Part shown: positions 1 to 5,644 of the stretch, one piece after another
Layout: each line of letters starts with the position of its first letter
Position numbering within the stretch: position 1 is the first letter of the stretch
Source: Rhodoferax sp.
GTDB taxonomy: Bacteria > Pseudomonadota > Gammaproteobacteria > Burkholderiales > Burkholderiaceae_C
Direction: 5' to 3'
Assembly: GCA_021737905.1 (NCBI GenBank)
Contig: JAIPDA010000144.1
Coordinates: forward strand, 1-6,208
DNA length: 6,208 bases
Position numbers and translations under genes: made by a program
Notes under the pieces: model-generated
Seen by the model: the letters and a program-made list of their open reading frames with translations, nothing else
Told to the model about the DNA's origin: nothing
Database searches by the model: none

Positions 1-444
1 CTTGCGCTCCATAAATGCCAATTGGCTGGCGTCCAGATTCGCCAGTTTTTGCAAGGCGGCAGCACCCGTGTGGCTCTGGTCCAGGCGCACCATGCCCTGC
101 AGCGTGCTCAGAACATGGTCTTGAATTTCTTCGTAGAAATCACAGGCCCTGGCGGGCGTCAGGGGTTCTGTGATCTGGCGTTGCATTTTTTGCAAGCTGT
201 CGATGTAAGCTGGCAGCTGCGTTTGCCGGTGCCACACATGGACTTGTTCGAGCGCGGTTTTGAGTGCCGGTTTTTGCGCTGCATTGAAATCCACATAATC
301 GGTGAGGTACCAGTCCACCACCAGCGGTGCCTGGTTGTAGCCCAGCCGGACAGTGCTGCAGCCTTGCAAGCCCAACACCAGTGCGCTAAGGCCGATAATC
401 CCCAACAGGTTTCTACACAACGACAGGTAAGCAGGACATCTCAT
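1..444 (-). CDS. DUF6279-like outer-membrane lipoprotein, N-terminal 148 residues (3' end off window)
   Basis: Reading the complement from the ATG at 444-442 gives 148 codons without a stop up to the window edge. The N-terminus is a lipoprotein signal: Arg-containing n-region, hydrophobic stretch LLGIIGLSALVLGLQG, and lipobox LQGC with the acylated cysteine at residue 29. Ser at +2 fits sorting to the outer membrane by the Lol system. The mature protein begins CSTVRLGYNQAPLVVDWYL, then DYVDFNAAQ and later WHRQTQLPAY. This run resembles the start of the DUF6279 lipoprotein family (LGYN..., W-x(2,3)-D-Y-V, then a helical region). The rest is predicted helical and charged. The family's function is unknown; members are usually about 250-300 residues, so roughly half is missing. 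A GGAG at 453-450, five bases upstream, supports this start; an alternative is the TTG at 420-418, which still leaves an intact signal. It is divergent from glmU with overlapping start codons. Lipoprotein call firm; family call from recognition only. Confidence 0.82.
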   Translation of the reverse strand, partial: MRCPAYLSLCRNLLGIIGLSALVLGLQGCSTVRLGYNQAPLVVDWYLTDYVDFNAAQKPALKTALEQVHVWHRQTQLPAYIDSLQKMQRQITEPLTPARACDFYEEIQDHVLSTLQGMVRLDQSHTGAAALQKLANLDASQLAFMERK

Positions 445-453
445 GGCAACTCC
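433..453. promoter_or_regulatory. Interlocked divergent translation-start region (two SD sites, overlapping start codons)
   Basis: The tetranucleotide CATG at 442-445 holds both start codons: glmU ATG at 443-445 on the plus strand and the lipoprotein ATG at 444-442 on the minus strand. Each has a plausible Shine-Dalgarno sequence inside the other gene: AGGA at 433-436 (plus, six bases before the ATG) lies in lipoprotein codons 3-4, and GGAG at 453-450 (minus, five bases before the ATG) lies in glmU codons 3-4. If both starts are correct, no intergenic DNA exists and both promoters must lie within the opposing coding regions. I could not identify convincing -35/-10 boxes for either. Confidence 0.6.
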
Positions 454-1846
454 GATTGACGTCGTCATCATGGCCGCCGGCAAAGGCACGCGGATGAAGA
501 GCGCTTTGCCCAAAGTGTTACATCGTTTGGGTGGACGCGCTTTGCTCAGCCATGTACTCCAGCGCGCCGTAGAGTTATCGGCCCGGCAGGCGGTGGTCAT
601 TACCGGGCATGGTGCTGAAGTGGTGGAGGCCGCGCTGGCTGGCAGCCCTATGGACTTGCCCCTGCAATGCGTGCGGCAAGAGCCGCAGCTGGGCACCGGC
701 CATGCGGTGCAGCAAGCCCTGCCCCAACTTCAAGATGACGGCGTCACGCTCGTTTTGTCCGGCGACGTGCCCTTGACCGAGACCGCCACTTTGCAGGCGC
801 TGCTGGCCCTTTGCGACGGCCGGCAGCTGGCCTTGCTCACGCTGGCCCTGCCTGAGCCCAGCGGCTACGGCCGCATTGTGCGCGCTGCGCCCGGGGGCCC
901 TGTGCTGGCGATTGTTGAGCACAAGGACGCCAGCGCGGCCGAGCGCGCCATCACCGAAATTTACAGCGGCATCATGGCCCTGCCCACGCGCTTGCTGCGC
1001 AACTGGCTGGGCCGGCTGGACAACAAAAATGCGCAAGGCGAGTACTACCTCACCGACATCGTCAAATTTGCCGTGGCGGACGGTGTGTCTGTGGCCGCGC
1101 ACCAGATCACCGACGCCGCGCAGGTGGCAGGCGTCAACAGCCCCGTGCAACTGGCCGAACTTGAGCGCAGCTTCCAGCTGCGCCAGGCGCAAGCCCTGAT
1201 GGACCAAGGCACGCGGCTGGCCGACCCGGCGCGCTTTGACCTGCGCGGCCGGCTCAGCTGCGGCAGCGATGTCGAGATCGACGTCAACTGTATTTTTGAA
1301 GGCGAAGTCAGCCTGGGCGACGGCGTGCGCGTGGGCGCCAACTGTGTCATTGCCAACGCCCGCATAGAAGCCGGTGCCCTCATCCACCCATTCACGCACA
1401 TCGACGGCGAACAACTGGGCGTGCAGGTTGGCGCCGGTGCACTGGTCGGCCCGTTCGCACGGCTGCGGCCGGGCGCGCAATTGGGCGCCGATGTGCATAT
1501 AGGCAATTTTGTTGAAGTGAAAAACGCCACCCTGGGCCGCGGCGCCAAGGCCAACCACCTGGCTTACCTGGGTGACGCCACGGTGGGTGAGCGTGTGAAC
1601 TTCGGCGCGGGTAGCATCACCGCCAACTACGACGGCGCCAACAAGCACCGCACCGTGATTGAGGCCGATGTGCATGTGGGCAGCAACTGCGTGCTGGTGG
1701 CGCCCGTCACACTGGGCGCAGGTGGCACCATAGGCGGCGGCTCGACCATCACCAAAGACACACCGGTCGGGGCGCTGAGCGTGGCGCGCGGCAAGCAGGT
1801 CAGCGTGGCCAACTGGACGCGGCCGCTTAAAAAACCAAAACCCTGA
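443..1846 (+). CDS. glmU: Bifunctional GlmU: GlcNAc-1-phosphate uridyltransferase / glucosamine-1-phosphate N-acetyltransferase
   Basis: This cytoplasmic enzyme acetylates glucosamine-1-phosphate with acetyl-CoA and couples the product to UTP, giving UDP-GlcNAc for peptidoglycan and lipopolysaccharide. At 467 residues it is full length (E. coli: 456). The N-terminal pyrophosphorylase domain (about 1-230) has the nucleotide-binding loop AAGKGTRM at 11-18 with PK at 23-24, QLGTGHA at 82-88, GDVPL at 107-111, GYGRIV at 141-146 and NAQGEYYLTD at 196-205. A linker helix leads to a C-terminal left-handed beta-helix of hexapeptide repeats (about 255-450). There FARLRPG (338-344), VEVK (357-360), the probable catalytic His372 in NHLAYLGD and NYDGAN (395-400) match acetyltransferase active-site segments of E. 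coli GlmU. The tail WTRPLKKPKP is normal for the family. The start is fixed by AGGA at 433-436 and by alignment to the usual N-terminus. No terminator follows it, and glmS, often the next gene in relatives, is not in the window. Confidence 0.98.
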   Translation: MATPIDVVIMAAGKGTRMKSALPKVLHRLGGRALLSHVLQRAVELSARQAVVITGHGAEVVEAALAGSPMDLPLQCVRQEPQLGTGHAVQQALPQLQDDGVTLVLSGDVPLTETATLQALLALCDGRQLALLTLALPEPSGYGRIVRAAPGGPVLAIVEHKDASAAERAITEIYSGIMALPTRLLRNWLGRLDNKNAQGEYYLTDIVKFAVADGVSVAAHQITDAAQVAGVNSPVQLAELERSFQLRQAQALMDQGTRLADPARFDLRGRLSCGSDVEIDVNCIFEGEVSLGDGVRVGANCVIANARIEAGALIHPFTHIDGEQLGVQVGAGALVGPFARLRPGAQLGADVHIGNFVEVKNATLGRGAKANHLAYLGDATVGERVNFGAGSITANYDGANKHRTVIEADVHVGSNCVLVAPVTLGAGGTIGGGSTITKDTPVGALSVARGKQVSVANWTRPLKKPKP

Positions 1847-1847
1847 A

Positions 1848-1881
1848 GCGGGAATGGATCCCCGCCTTCGCGAGGATGACG
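1848..1881. repeat. Degenerate palindromic intergenic repeat (GCGGGAATGGATCCCCGC...GATGACG type)
   Basis: Starting two bases after the glmU stop codon is a motif I recognise as a common dispersed repeat of proteobacterial intergenic DNA, with a core of the dRS3-like form GTCATCCCCGCGAAGGCGGG read on the minus strand. It can fold two ways: GCGGG at 1848-1852 with CCCGC at 1861-1865, or ATCCCCGC at 1858-1865 with GCGAGGAT at 1870-1877 around a CTTC loop. The second arm pair has one mismatch (C1862 against A1873), consistent with an eroded copy of a perfect palindrome. Only one copy is in this window, so its repetitive nature is knowledge-based, not shown here. It may add 3'-end structure to the glmU mRNA. 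Confidence 0.6.
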
Positions 1882-1900
1882 TGGAGTGCGACCGGGGGCT

Positions 1901-1920
1901 GCTAAAAAAGGCCTCAGGCC
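1901..1920 (-). terminator. Probable rho-independent terminator of the idn/TRAP operon, overlapping the idnD stop codon
   Basis: On the minus strand the sequence reads GGCC-TGA-GGCC followed directly by six T residues (1909-1904). The stem is only four GC pairs with a three-base loop, so it is a minimal hairpin, but the T-tract and its position at the end of the last gene of the operon support a terminator. The loop is the TGA stop codon of idnD itself. On the plus strand the hairpin is not followed by T residues, so it should not terminate glmU transcripts. Confidence 0.45.
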
Positions 1921-2963
1921 GTCGCTGTGTCGGCAAAAGCAATTTGCACCTTGAGCGACTGTGATTTGTCAGCCGCCAGGGCAAAGGCTTCGACGGCCCG
2001 CTCAAAGGGCAGCACGGCCGTGATGACCGGCTTGCCGTCAATCAGCCCGCTGTTGAGAAACTGCACCGCATTGGCAAATTCGGCGTGAAAGCGGAAGGTG
2101 CCGCGCAGATCTATTTCTTTGGCCACGATCTGGTTCATGGGCAAAGCGATTTCACCGCCCAGACCGACTGCGACCAGCACGCCGCGCGGCGCGATGACAT
2201 CCATCGCAGCGCGCAGTGCGGGCTCGCTGCCGGAGGCCTCAAACACCGCGTCAAACTGGCCTTTGTCAGCCTTGTATGTGTCGAGGGCATCGGCCTGCGT
2301 GCGCAGGTTGATGGTTTCGTCGGCGCCCATCTGGCGCGCGCATTGCAGCGGCAGATCAGCGATGTCGCCGGCGACGATGCGCGCCGCGCCGGCGCGCCGT
2401 AAGCCGCCAATCAACAAAGAACCGATAGGTCCGCAGCCGGTGACCAGCACTTGCTTGCCCAGCACGCCGCCGGCGCGCTGAATCGCATGCAGGCCGACCG
2501 ACAGCGGTTCGGCCAGTGCCGCCTCGGACAGGCTCAAGTGGTCCGCCACCGGATGGGCCTGGCTGGCGCTGATCACCAACTGCTCACTGAAGGCGCCCTG
2601 GATGTGCGGAAAAGGCATGGCGCTGCCGTAAAAGCGCATGTTCAGGCAATGGTTTTGCATGCCGGTCTGGCAAAAACGGCAGTTGCCGCAAGGGCGGGAA
2701 GGCGATATGGCGATGCGCTGGCCTTTTGTAAAACCGCTGACTTTCGAGCCCATGGCTTGCACCACACCGGAGACCTCGTGGCCCAGGGCCATGGGTTGCT
2801 TGATGCGCACGGTGCCAAAACCACCGTGCTGGTAGTAGTGCAGATCCGAGCCGCAAATGCCGCCAAAAGCCACCGACACCAGCAACTCATGCTCGCCCAT
2901 GGCGGGCTGCTCCCTGTTTTCGAGTCGCAAATCCTGGGCTGAGTGAATAACGAGCGCGCGCAT
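1914..2963 (-). CDS. idnD: L-idonate 5-dehydrogenase (zinc-dependent MDR family)
   Basis: It likely oxidises L-idonate to 5-keto-D-gluconate in the cytoplasm. The 349 residues follow E. coli IdnD closely over its length: GGICGSDLHYY (34-44), LGHEVSG (60-66), SRPCGNCRFC (89-98), MRFYGSAMPFPH (109-120), AEPLSVGLHA (151-160), GTFRFHAEF (288-296). Catalytic zinc ligands are Cys37, His62 and Glu63 or Glu152; Cys92, Cys95, Cys98 and Cys106 form the structural-zinc lobe. The Rossmann motif GCGPIG is at 176-181, and Asp200 at the end of the second strand suggests NAD(H) preference (inference). The ATG is preceded by AAAGG at 2977-2973, nine bases away. It is the last gene of the operon, 21 bases after idnO, and its stop codon lies in the terminator loop. 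Sorbitol or other polyol dehydrogenase activity is the main alternative, but the FYGSAM and FRFHAEF segments and the idnO neighbour favour idonate. Confidence 0.9.
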   Translation of the reverse strand: MRALVIHSAQDLRLENREQPAMGEHELLVSVAFGGICGSDLHYYQHGGFGTVRIKQPMALGHEVSGVVQAMGSKVSGFTKGQRIAISPSRPCGNCRFCQTGMQNHCLNMRFYGSAMPFPHIQGAFSEQLVISASQAHPVADHLSLSEAALAEPLSVGLHAIQRAGGVLGKQVLVTGCGPIGSLLIGGLRRAGAARIVAGDIADLPLQCARQMGADETINLRTQADALDTYKADKGQFDAVFEASGSEPALRAAMDVIAPRGVLVAVGLGGEIALPMNQIVAKEIDLRGTFRFHAEFANAVQFLNSGLIDGKPVITAVLPFERAVEAFALAADKSQSLKVQIAFADTATA

Positions 2964-2984
2964 GGTGTAGAACCTTTCAGAGCT

Positions 2985-3758
2985 TTAGAGCGTGGCGGTC
3001 ACGCCGCCGTCGACATACAAAATATGTCCGTTGACAAAACAAGAGGCTTCGCTGGCCAGAAAAACCGCTGCGCCGCCCAGGTCTTCAACGTCACCCCAGC
3101 GGCGGCTGGGTGTGCGGCCGACCAGCCAGCCGGTAAAAGTGGGGTCGGCGACCAGCTTTTCGGTCAGCTCGGTTTTGAAGTAGCCCGGACCCAGGCCGTT
3201 GACGGTGATGCCGAACTGGCCCCAGTCAATCGCCATGCCCTTGGTCAGCATCTTGACGGCGCCTTTGCTGGCCGTGTAAGGCGCTATTCCAGGGCGGCCC
3301 AGCTCGCTTTGCACCGAACAGATGTTAATGATCTTGCCACAGCCGCGGGGAATCATTTTTTGCGCCACTGTTTTACCGACAAAGTAAACGCTGTCCAGGT
3401 TGGTCCGCATCAGGGTGTGCCAGTCCGTGTCGGCGTATTCGTGCAGCGGGCCGCGTATCTGCATGCCGGCGTTGTTCACCAGAATGTCGATGCTGCCCAC
3501 GTCTTTTTCGATCGCGTCAATGCTCTGGCGAACCGCATCGGCATCGGTCACATCAAAGGCGGCGGTGTTCACGCTCAAGCTCTCGGCGCGCAGCGCTTGC
3601 GCTGCGGCTTGCAGCTTGCCGCTATGGCGGCCGTTCAGAATCAGCGTGGCGCCGGCCTGGCCCAGCGCGCGCGCCAGTGCCAGACCAATGCCGCCGGATG
3701 AGCCGGTGATGAGCGCCCGGCGCCCGTTCAAGCGAAATTTTTCAAGAACTTGTTGCAT
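2985..3758 (-). CDS. idnO: Gluconate 5-dehydrogenase / 5-keto-D-gluconate reductase (SDR family)
   Basis: It interconverts 5-keto-D-gluconate and D-gluconate in the cytoplasm, the step after IdnD. With the ATG at 3758-3756 it has 257 residues, normal for classical SDRs and for IdnO. Visible motifs: cofactor loop TGSSGGIG (18-25), NNAG (95-98), Asn120, then Ser148, Tyr161 and Lys165 completing the catalytic tetrad (NICSVQSELGR...PYTASKGAVKML). PGYFKTEL (191-198), RRWGD and the C-terminal FVNGHILYVDGG are strongly IdnO-like. NGR after the second strand, with Arg at 44, suggests NADP(H) preference (inference). A TTG at 3764-3762 is in frame two codons upstream and could also be used; neither start has a clear Shine-Dalgarno sequence, and the ATG was chosen as the stronger codon. 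The dctM stop lies 16 bases upstream of this ATG, so the gene may rely on translational coupling. Confidence 0.9.
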   Translation of the reverse strand: MQQVLEKFRLNGRRALITGSSGGIGLALARALGQAGATLILNGRHSGKLQAAAQALRAESLSVNTAAFDVTDADAVRQSIDAIEKDVGSIDILVNNAGMQIRGPLHEYADTDWHTLMRTNLDSVYFVGKTVAQKMIPRGCGKIINICSVQSELGRPGIAPYTASKGAVKMLTKGMAIDWGQFGITVNGLGPGYFKTELTEKLVADPTFTGWLVGRTPSRRWGDVEDLGGAAVFLASEASCFVNGHILYVDGGVTATL

Positions 3759-3774
3759 TTTCAAAGCTGGTTTG

Positions 3775-5055
3775 TTAACTGAGCATCCATCGCAAAGGCG
3801 CCATCACCAGTTGGGGAAACGCGATCAGCAAGCCCATCACCACCACCTGCGACAACAGGAAAGGCCAGACGCCTTTGATGACATCGTGCATGGGAATTTT
3901 GCCGACGCCGCACACCACATTGAGCACCGTGCCCACCGGTGGCGTCAACAGGCCAATGGCGTTGTTGATGATGAACAGCACACCGAAGTAGACCGGGTCA
4001 ATGCCGGCCTGGCGCACCAGCGGCATCAGCACCGGCGTGAGGATCAGCACCGTGGGCGCAAAATCCAGCGCCGTGCCCACGACCAGCACGATCAGCATGA
4101 GCATGACCATGAGCAGCATCTTGTTGTCGATGAAAGGCTCCATCAGCGCCACGATCTGCGCGGGGATGCTGGCCACCGTGATCAGCCAGGCCGACACCAG
4201 CGCCGCCGCCACCAGGAACATCACGATCGACGAGGTCTTGGCGGCATTCAGGATGAGTCCGTACAAGTCCTTGACCTTGATCTCGCGGTAAATAAAGAGG
4301 CCGACGAACAGCGAATACACCACAGCCACGACGGCCGCCTCGGTGGGTGTGAAGACACCCATCTTCATGCCGCCGATGATGGTGATGGCCAGCAGGTAAG
4401 ACCAGAAAGCGTTGGCCGTGACCTTGAGCTTTTCTAACATGGGCACACGCGGCGCCACCTGCACATTGTCATTGCGCGCGACGATCCACCAGGTGACGAT
4501 CAGCGCAAAGCCCATCAGGATGCCCGGGAAGATGCCGGCCATGAAGAGCTTGGAGATGGACACGCCGCCTATCACGCCAAACAAAATAAAGCCGATCGAA
4601 GGCGGAATGACCGGCGCAATGATGCCGCCGGCGGCAATCAGGCCGGCCGAGCGGTCCATGCGGTAGCCGGCCTTGCGCATCATGGGCATCAGCACGGCGG
4701 CCAGCGCTGCGGTGTCGGCCACCGCCGAGCCGGACAGGCTGGCCATGATGATGGCGGCAAACACCGCCACATAACCCAGGCCACCCCGGAAGTGGCCCAC
4801 CCAGACCATGGCCGAATTAACGATGCGCCGGCTCATGCCACCGGCGTTCATCAACTCGCCGGCCAGCATGAAAAAGGGCACCGCCATCAGCGGAAAATTG
4901 TCTGCACCATTGATCAGGTTTTGCGACACGATCTGCGTGTCAAAGGTGTCCAGGTGCAGCATCAGTGCCACGCCCGACACCAGCAGCGAAAAAGCCAGCG
5001 GCATGCCCAGCGCCATGGCGCCCAGCAGGGAGGCCACAAAAATAAAGACGGTCAT
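3775..5055 (-). CDS. dctM: TRAP transporter large permease subunit (DctM family)
   Basis: This is the inner-membrane translocation subunit of a tripartite ATP-independent periplasmic transporter, moving the substrate by a sodium or proton gradient. The 426 residues match the family's usual length and are almost wholly hydrophobic, consistent with about 11-12 membrane helices plus re-entrant hairpins. Hallmarks in order: VPFFMLAGELMNAGGMSRRI (59-78), SLSGSAVADTAALAAVLMPM (106-125), GGIIAPVIPPSIGFILFG (143-160), GVFTPTEAA (233-241), DFAPTVLILTPVLMP (331-345) and LLTPPVGTVLNVVCGV (369-384). The short DctM without a fused DctQ is explained by the separate dctQ upstream. Its ATG overlaps the dctQ stop in an ATGA, and GGGAG at 5067-5063 lies seven bases before the start. 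The substrate is not readable from this subunit; the downstream idn genes point to L-idonate or a related hexonate. The symbol is a family name, not a claim of C4-dicarboxylate transport. Confidence 0.95.
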   Translation of the reverse strand: MTVFIFVASLLGAMALGMPLAFSLLVSGVALMLHLDTFDTQIVSQNLINGADNFPLMAVPFFMLAGELMNAGGMSRRIVNSAMVWVGHFRGGLGYVAVFAAIIMASLSGSAVADTAALAAVLMPMMRKAGYRMDRSAGLIAAGGIIAPVIPPSIGFILFGVIGGVSISKLFMAGIFPGILMGFALIVTWWIVARNDNVQVAPRVPMLEKLKVTANAFWSYLLAITIIGGMKMGVFTPTEAAVVAVVYSLFVGLFIYREIKVKDLYGLILNAAKTSSIVMFLVAAALVSAWLITVASIPAQIVALMEPFIDNKMLLMVMLMLIVLVVGTALDFAPTVLILTPVLMPLVRQAGIDPVYFGVLFIINNAIGLLTPPVGTVLNVVCGVGKIPMHDVIKGVWPFLLSQVVVMGLLIAFPQLVMAPLRWMLS

Positions 5056-5591
5056 CGCTTGGCTCCCACGATGTGCTGCTCGCCGCCGTCTTCGGAGTCC
5101 TGCACTTGAATCATTTCGCCATCGCTGTAGCCGCCACGCGCCAGGCGAATCAACTTGCCCAGAATCATCAGGCCCATGGCCACGCTGGTGATGTAGCCCA
5201 CGCCATAAACCCAGCTCATGGGTATTTGCATGACGCCGGACAGGGTGGTCGCGTTGATCTGGTGCTGCTTGAGCGTGCCGTAAAACATCAGCACGCAGCA
5301 GCCCAGCATCAGCAAGTTAGACAGTGCAAAGCAAAAGCGCTTGCCGGCGCCCGGCAGAACACGAATCAACGTGTCCAGCCCCAGGTGCGCGTTGTCGCGC
5401 ATGGCCACAATGGCGCCTAAAAAAGTGACCCAGATAAATAGAAAGCGGGACAGCTCTTCGGAGCTGATCAGCCCCGAGTTAAAACCGTAGCGCAGCACCA
5501 CATTGCCAAACACCATGATGACCATCAGGGTCAGCATGATGACCAGCACAAATTCTGCAAGCCGGAAAAAAAGATGGTTGATTTTTTTCAT
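5052..5591 (-). CDS. dctQ: TRAP transporter small permease subunit (DctQ family)
   Basis: This small membrane subunit pairs with DctM and is needed for TRAP transport. From the ATG at 5591-5589 it has 179 residues with four predicted membrane helices (about 11-35, 47-64, 76-96 and 127-150). The family signature is clear: NVVLRYGF at 30-37, then SSEELSRFLFIWVTFLGA at 43-60 and HLGLD at 69-73. A hydrophilic acidic tail of about 28 residues follows the last helix. The reading frame extends upstream to an ATG at 5618-5616, but that codon touches the loop of the intergenic hairpin and would add the non-conserved MWRGGVTRH, so the MKKINHLFF start was preferred. No standard Shine-Dalgarno sits close by; the G-run at 5611-5605 ends 13 bases upstream and is paired in the hairpin. 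It overlaps dctM by four bases, which implies coupled translation. Confidence 0.92.
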   Translation of the reverse strand: MKKINHLFFRLAEFVLVIMLTLMVIMVFGNVVLRYGFNSGLISSEELSRFLFIWVTFLGAIVAMRDNAHLGLDTLIRVLPGAGKRFCFALSNLLMLGCCVLMFYGTLKQHQINATTLSGVMQIPMSWVYGVGYITSVAMGLMILGKLIRLARGGYSDGEMIQVQDSEDGGEQHIVGAKR

Positions 5592-5602
5592 ATGTCGTGT
5601 CA

Positions 5603-5630
5603 CACCCCCCCGCCACACGGCAGGGGGGTG
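5603..5630 (-). promoter_or_regulatory. Strong GC-rich hairpin between dctP and dctQ
   Basis: The arms 5603-5614 and 5619-5630 pair at 11 of 12 positions, including six consecutive C-G pairs, around an ACAC loop; the only mismatch is C5611 against A5622. It begins 15 bases after the dctP stop codon and ends 11 bases before the preferred dctQ start. There is no T-tract on its minus-strand 3' side, so it is not a standard terminator. Stem-loops in this position often protect the upstream binding-protein mRNA from 3' decay or lower expression of the membrane subunits, which suits a system needing excess binding protein. The specific role here is inference. Confidence 0.7.
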
Positions 5631-5644
5631 GTCATGCCCAAGCG

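Noticed and set aside
22..459. Plus-strand open frame of 145 codons before glmU
   Set aside because: It is antisense to the lipoprotein frame, which has a lipobox and family-like motifs; it also runs into the glmU start region and has no recognisable domain.
575..2041. Minus-strand open frame of 488 codons across glmU
   Set aside because: It is antisense to a complete, motif-verified glmU, runs through the spacer into idnD in the wrong frame, and its translation is low-complexity Ala/Arg/His/Gly sequence typical of a high-GC shadow frame.
2381..2400. GGCGCGCC-rich palindromic stretch as a regulatory site
   Set aside because: It lies inside idnD in a conserved helix region (RRAGAARI) and is explained by Ala/Arg codons at high GC.
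3400..4437. Plus-strand open frame of 345 codons opposite idnO and dctM
   Set aside because: It is a shadow of two verified genes; the His/Gln/Arg-rich sequence is what antisense DctM codons give, not a metal-binding protein.
5592..5618. Longer dctQ start at the ATG 5618-5616
   Set aside because: It would begin at the hairpin loop and add nine residues not expected in the family; the ATG at 5591 gives the usual short basic N-terminus before helix 1.
5603..5630. The dctP-dctQ hairpin as a rho-independent terminator
   Set aside because: No T-tract follows it on the minus strand, and dctQ and dctM depend on read-through from dctP.
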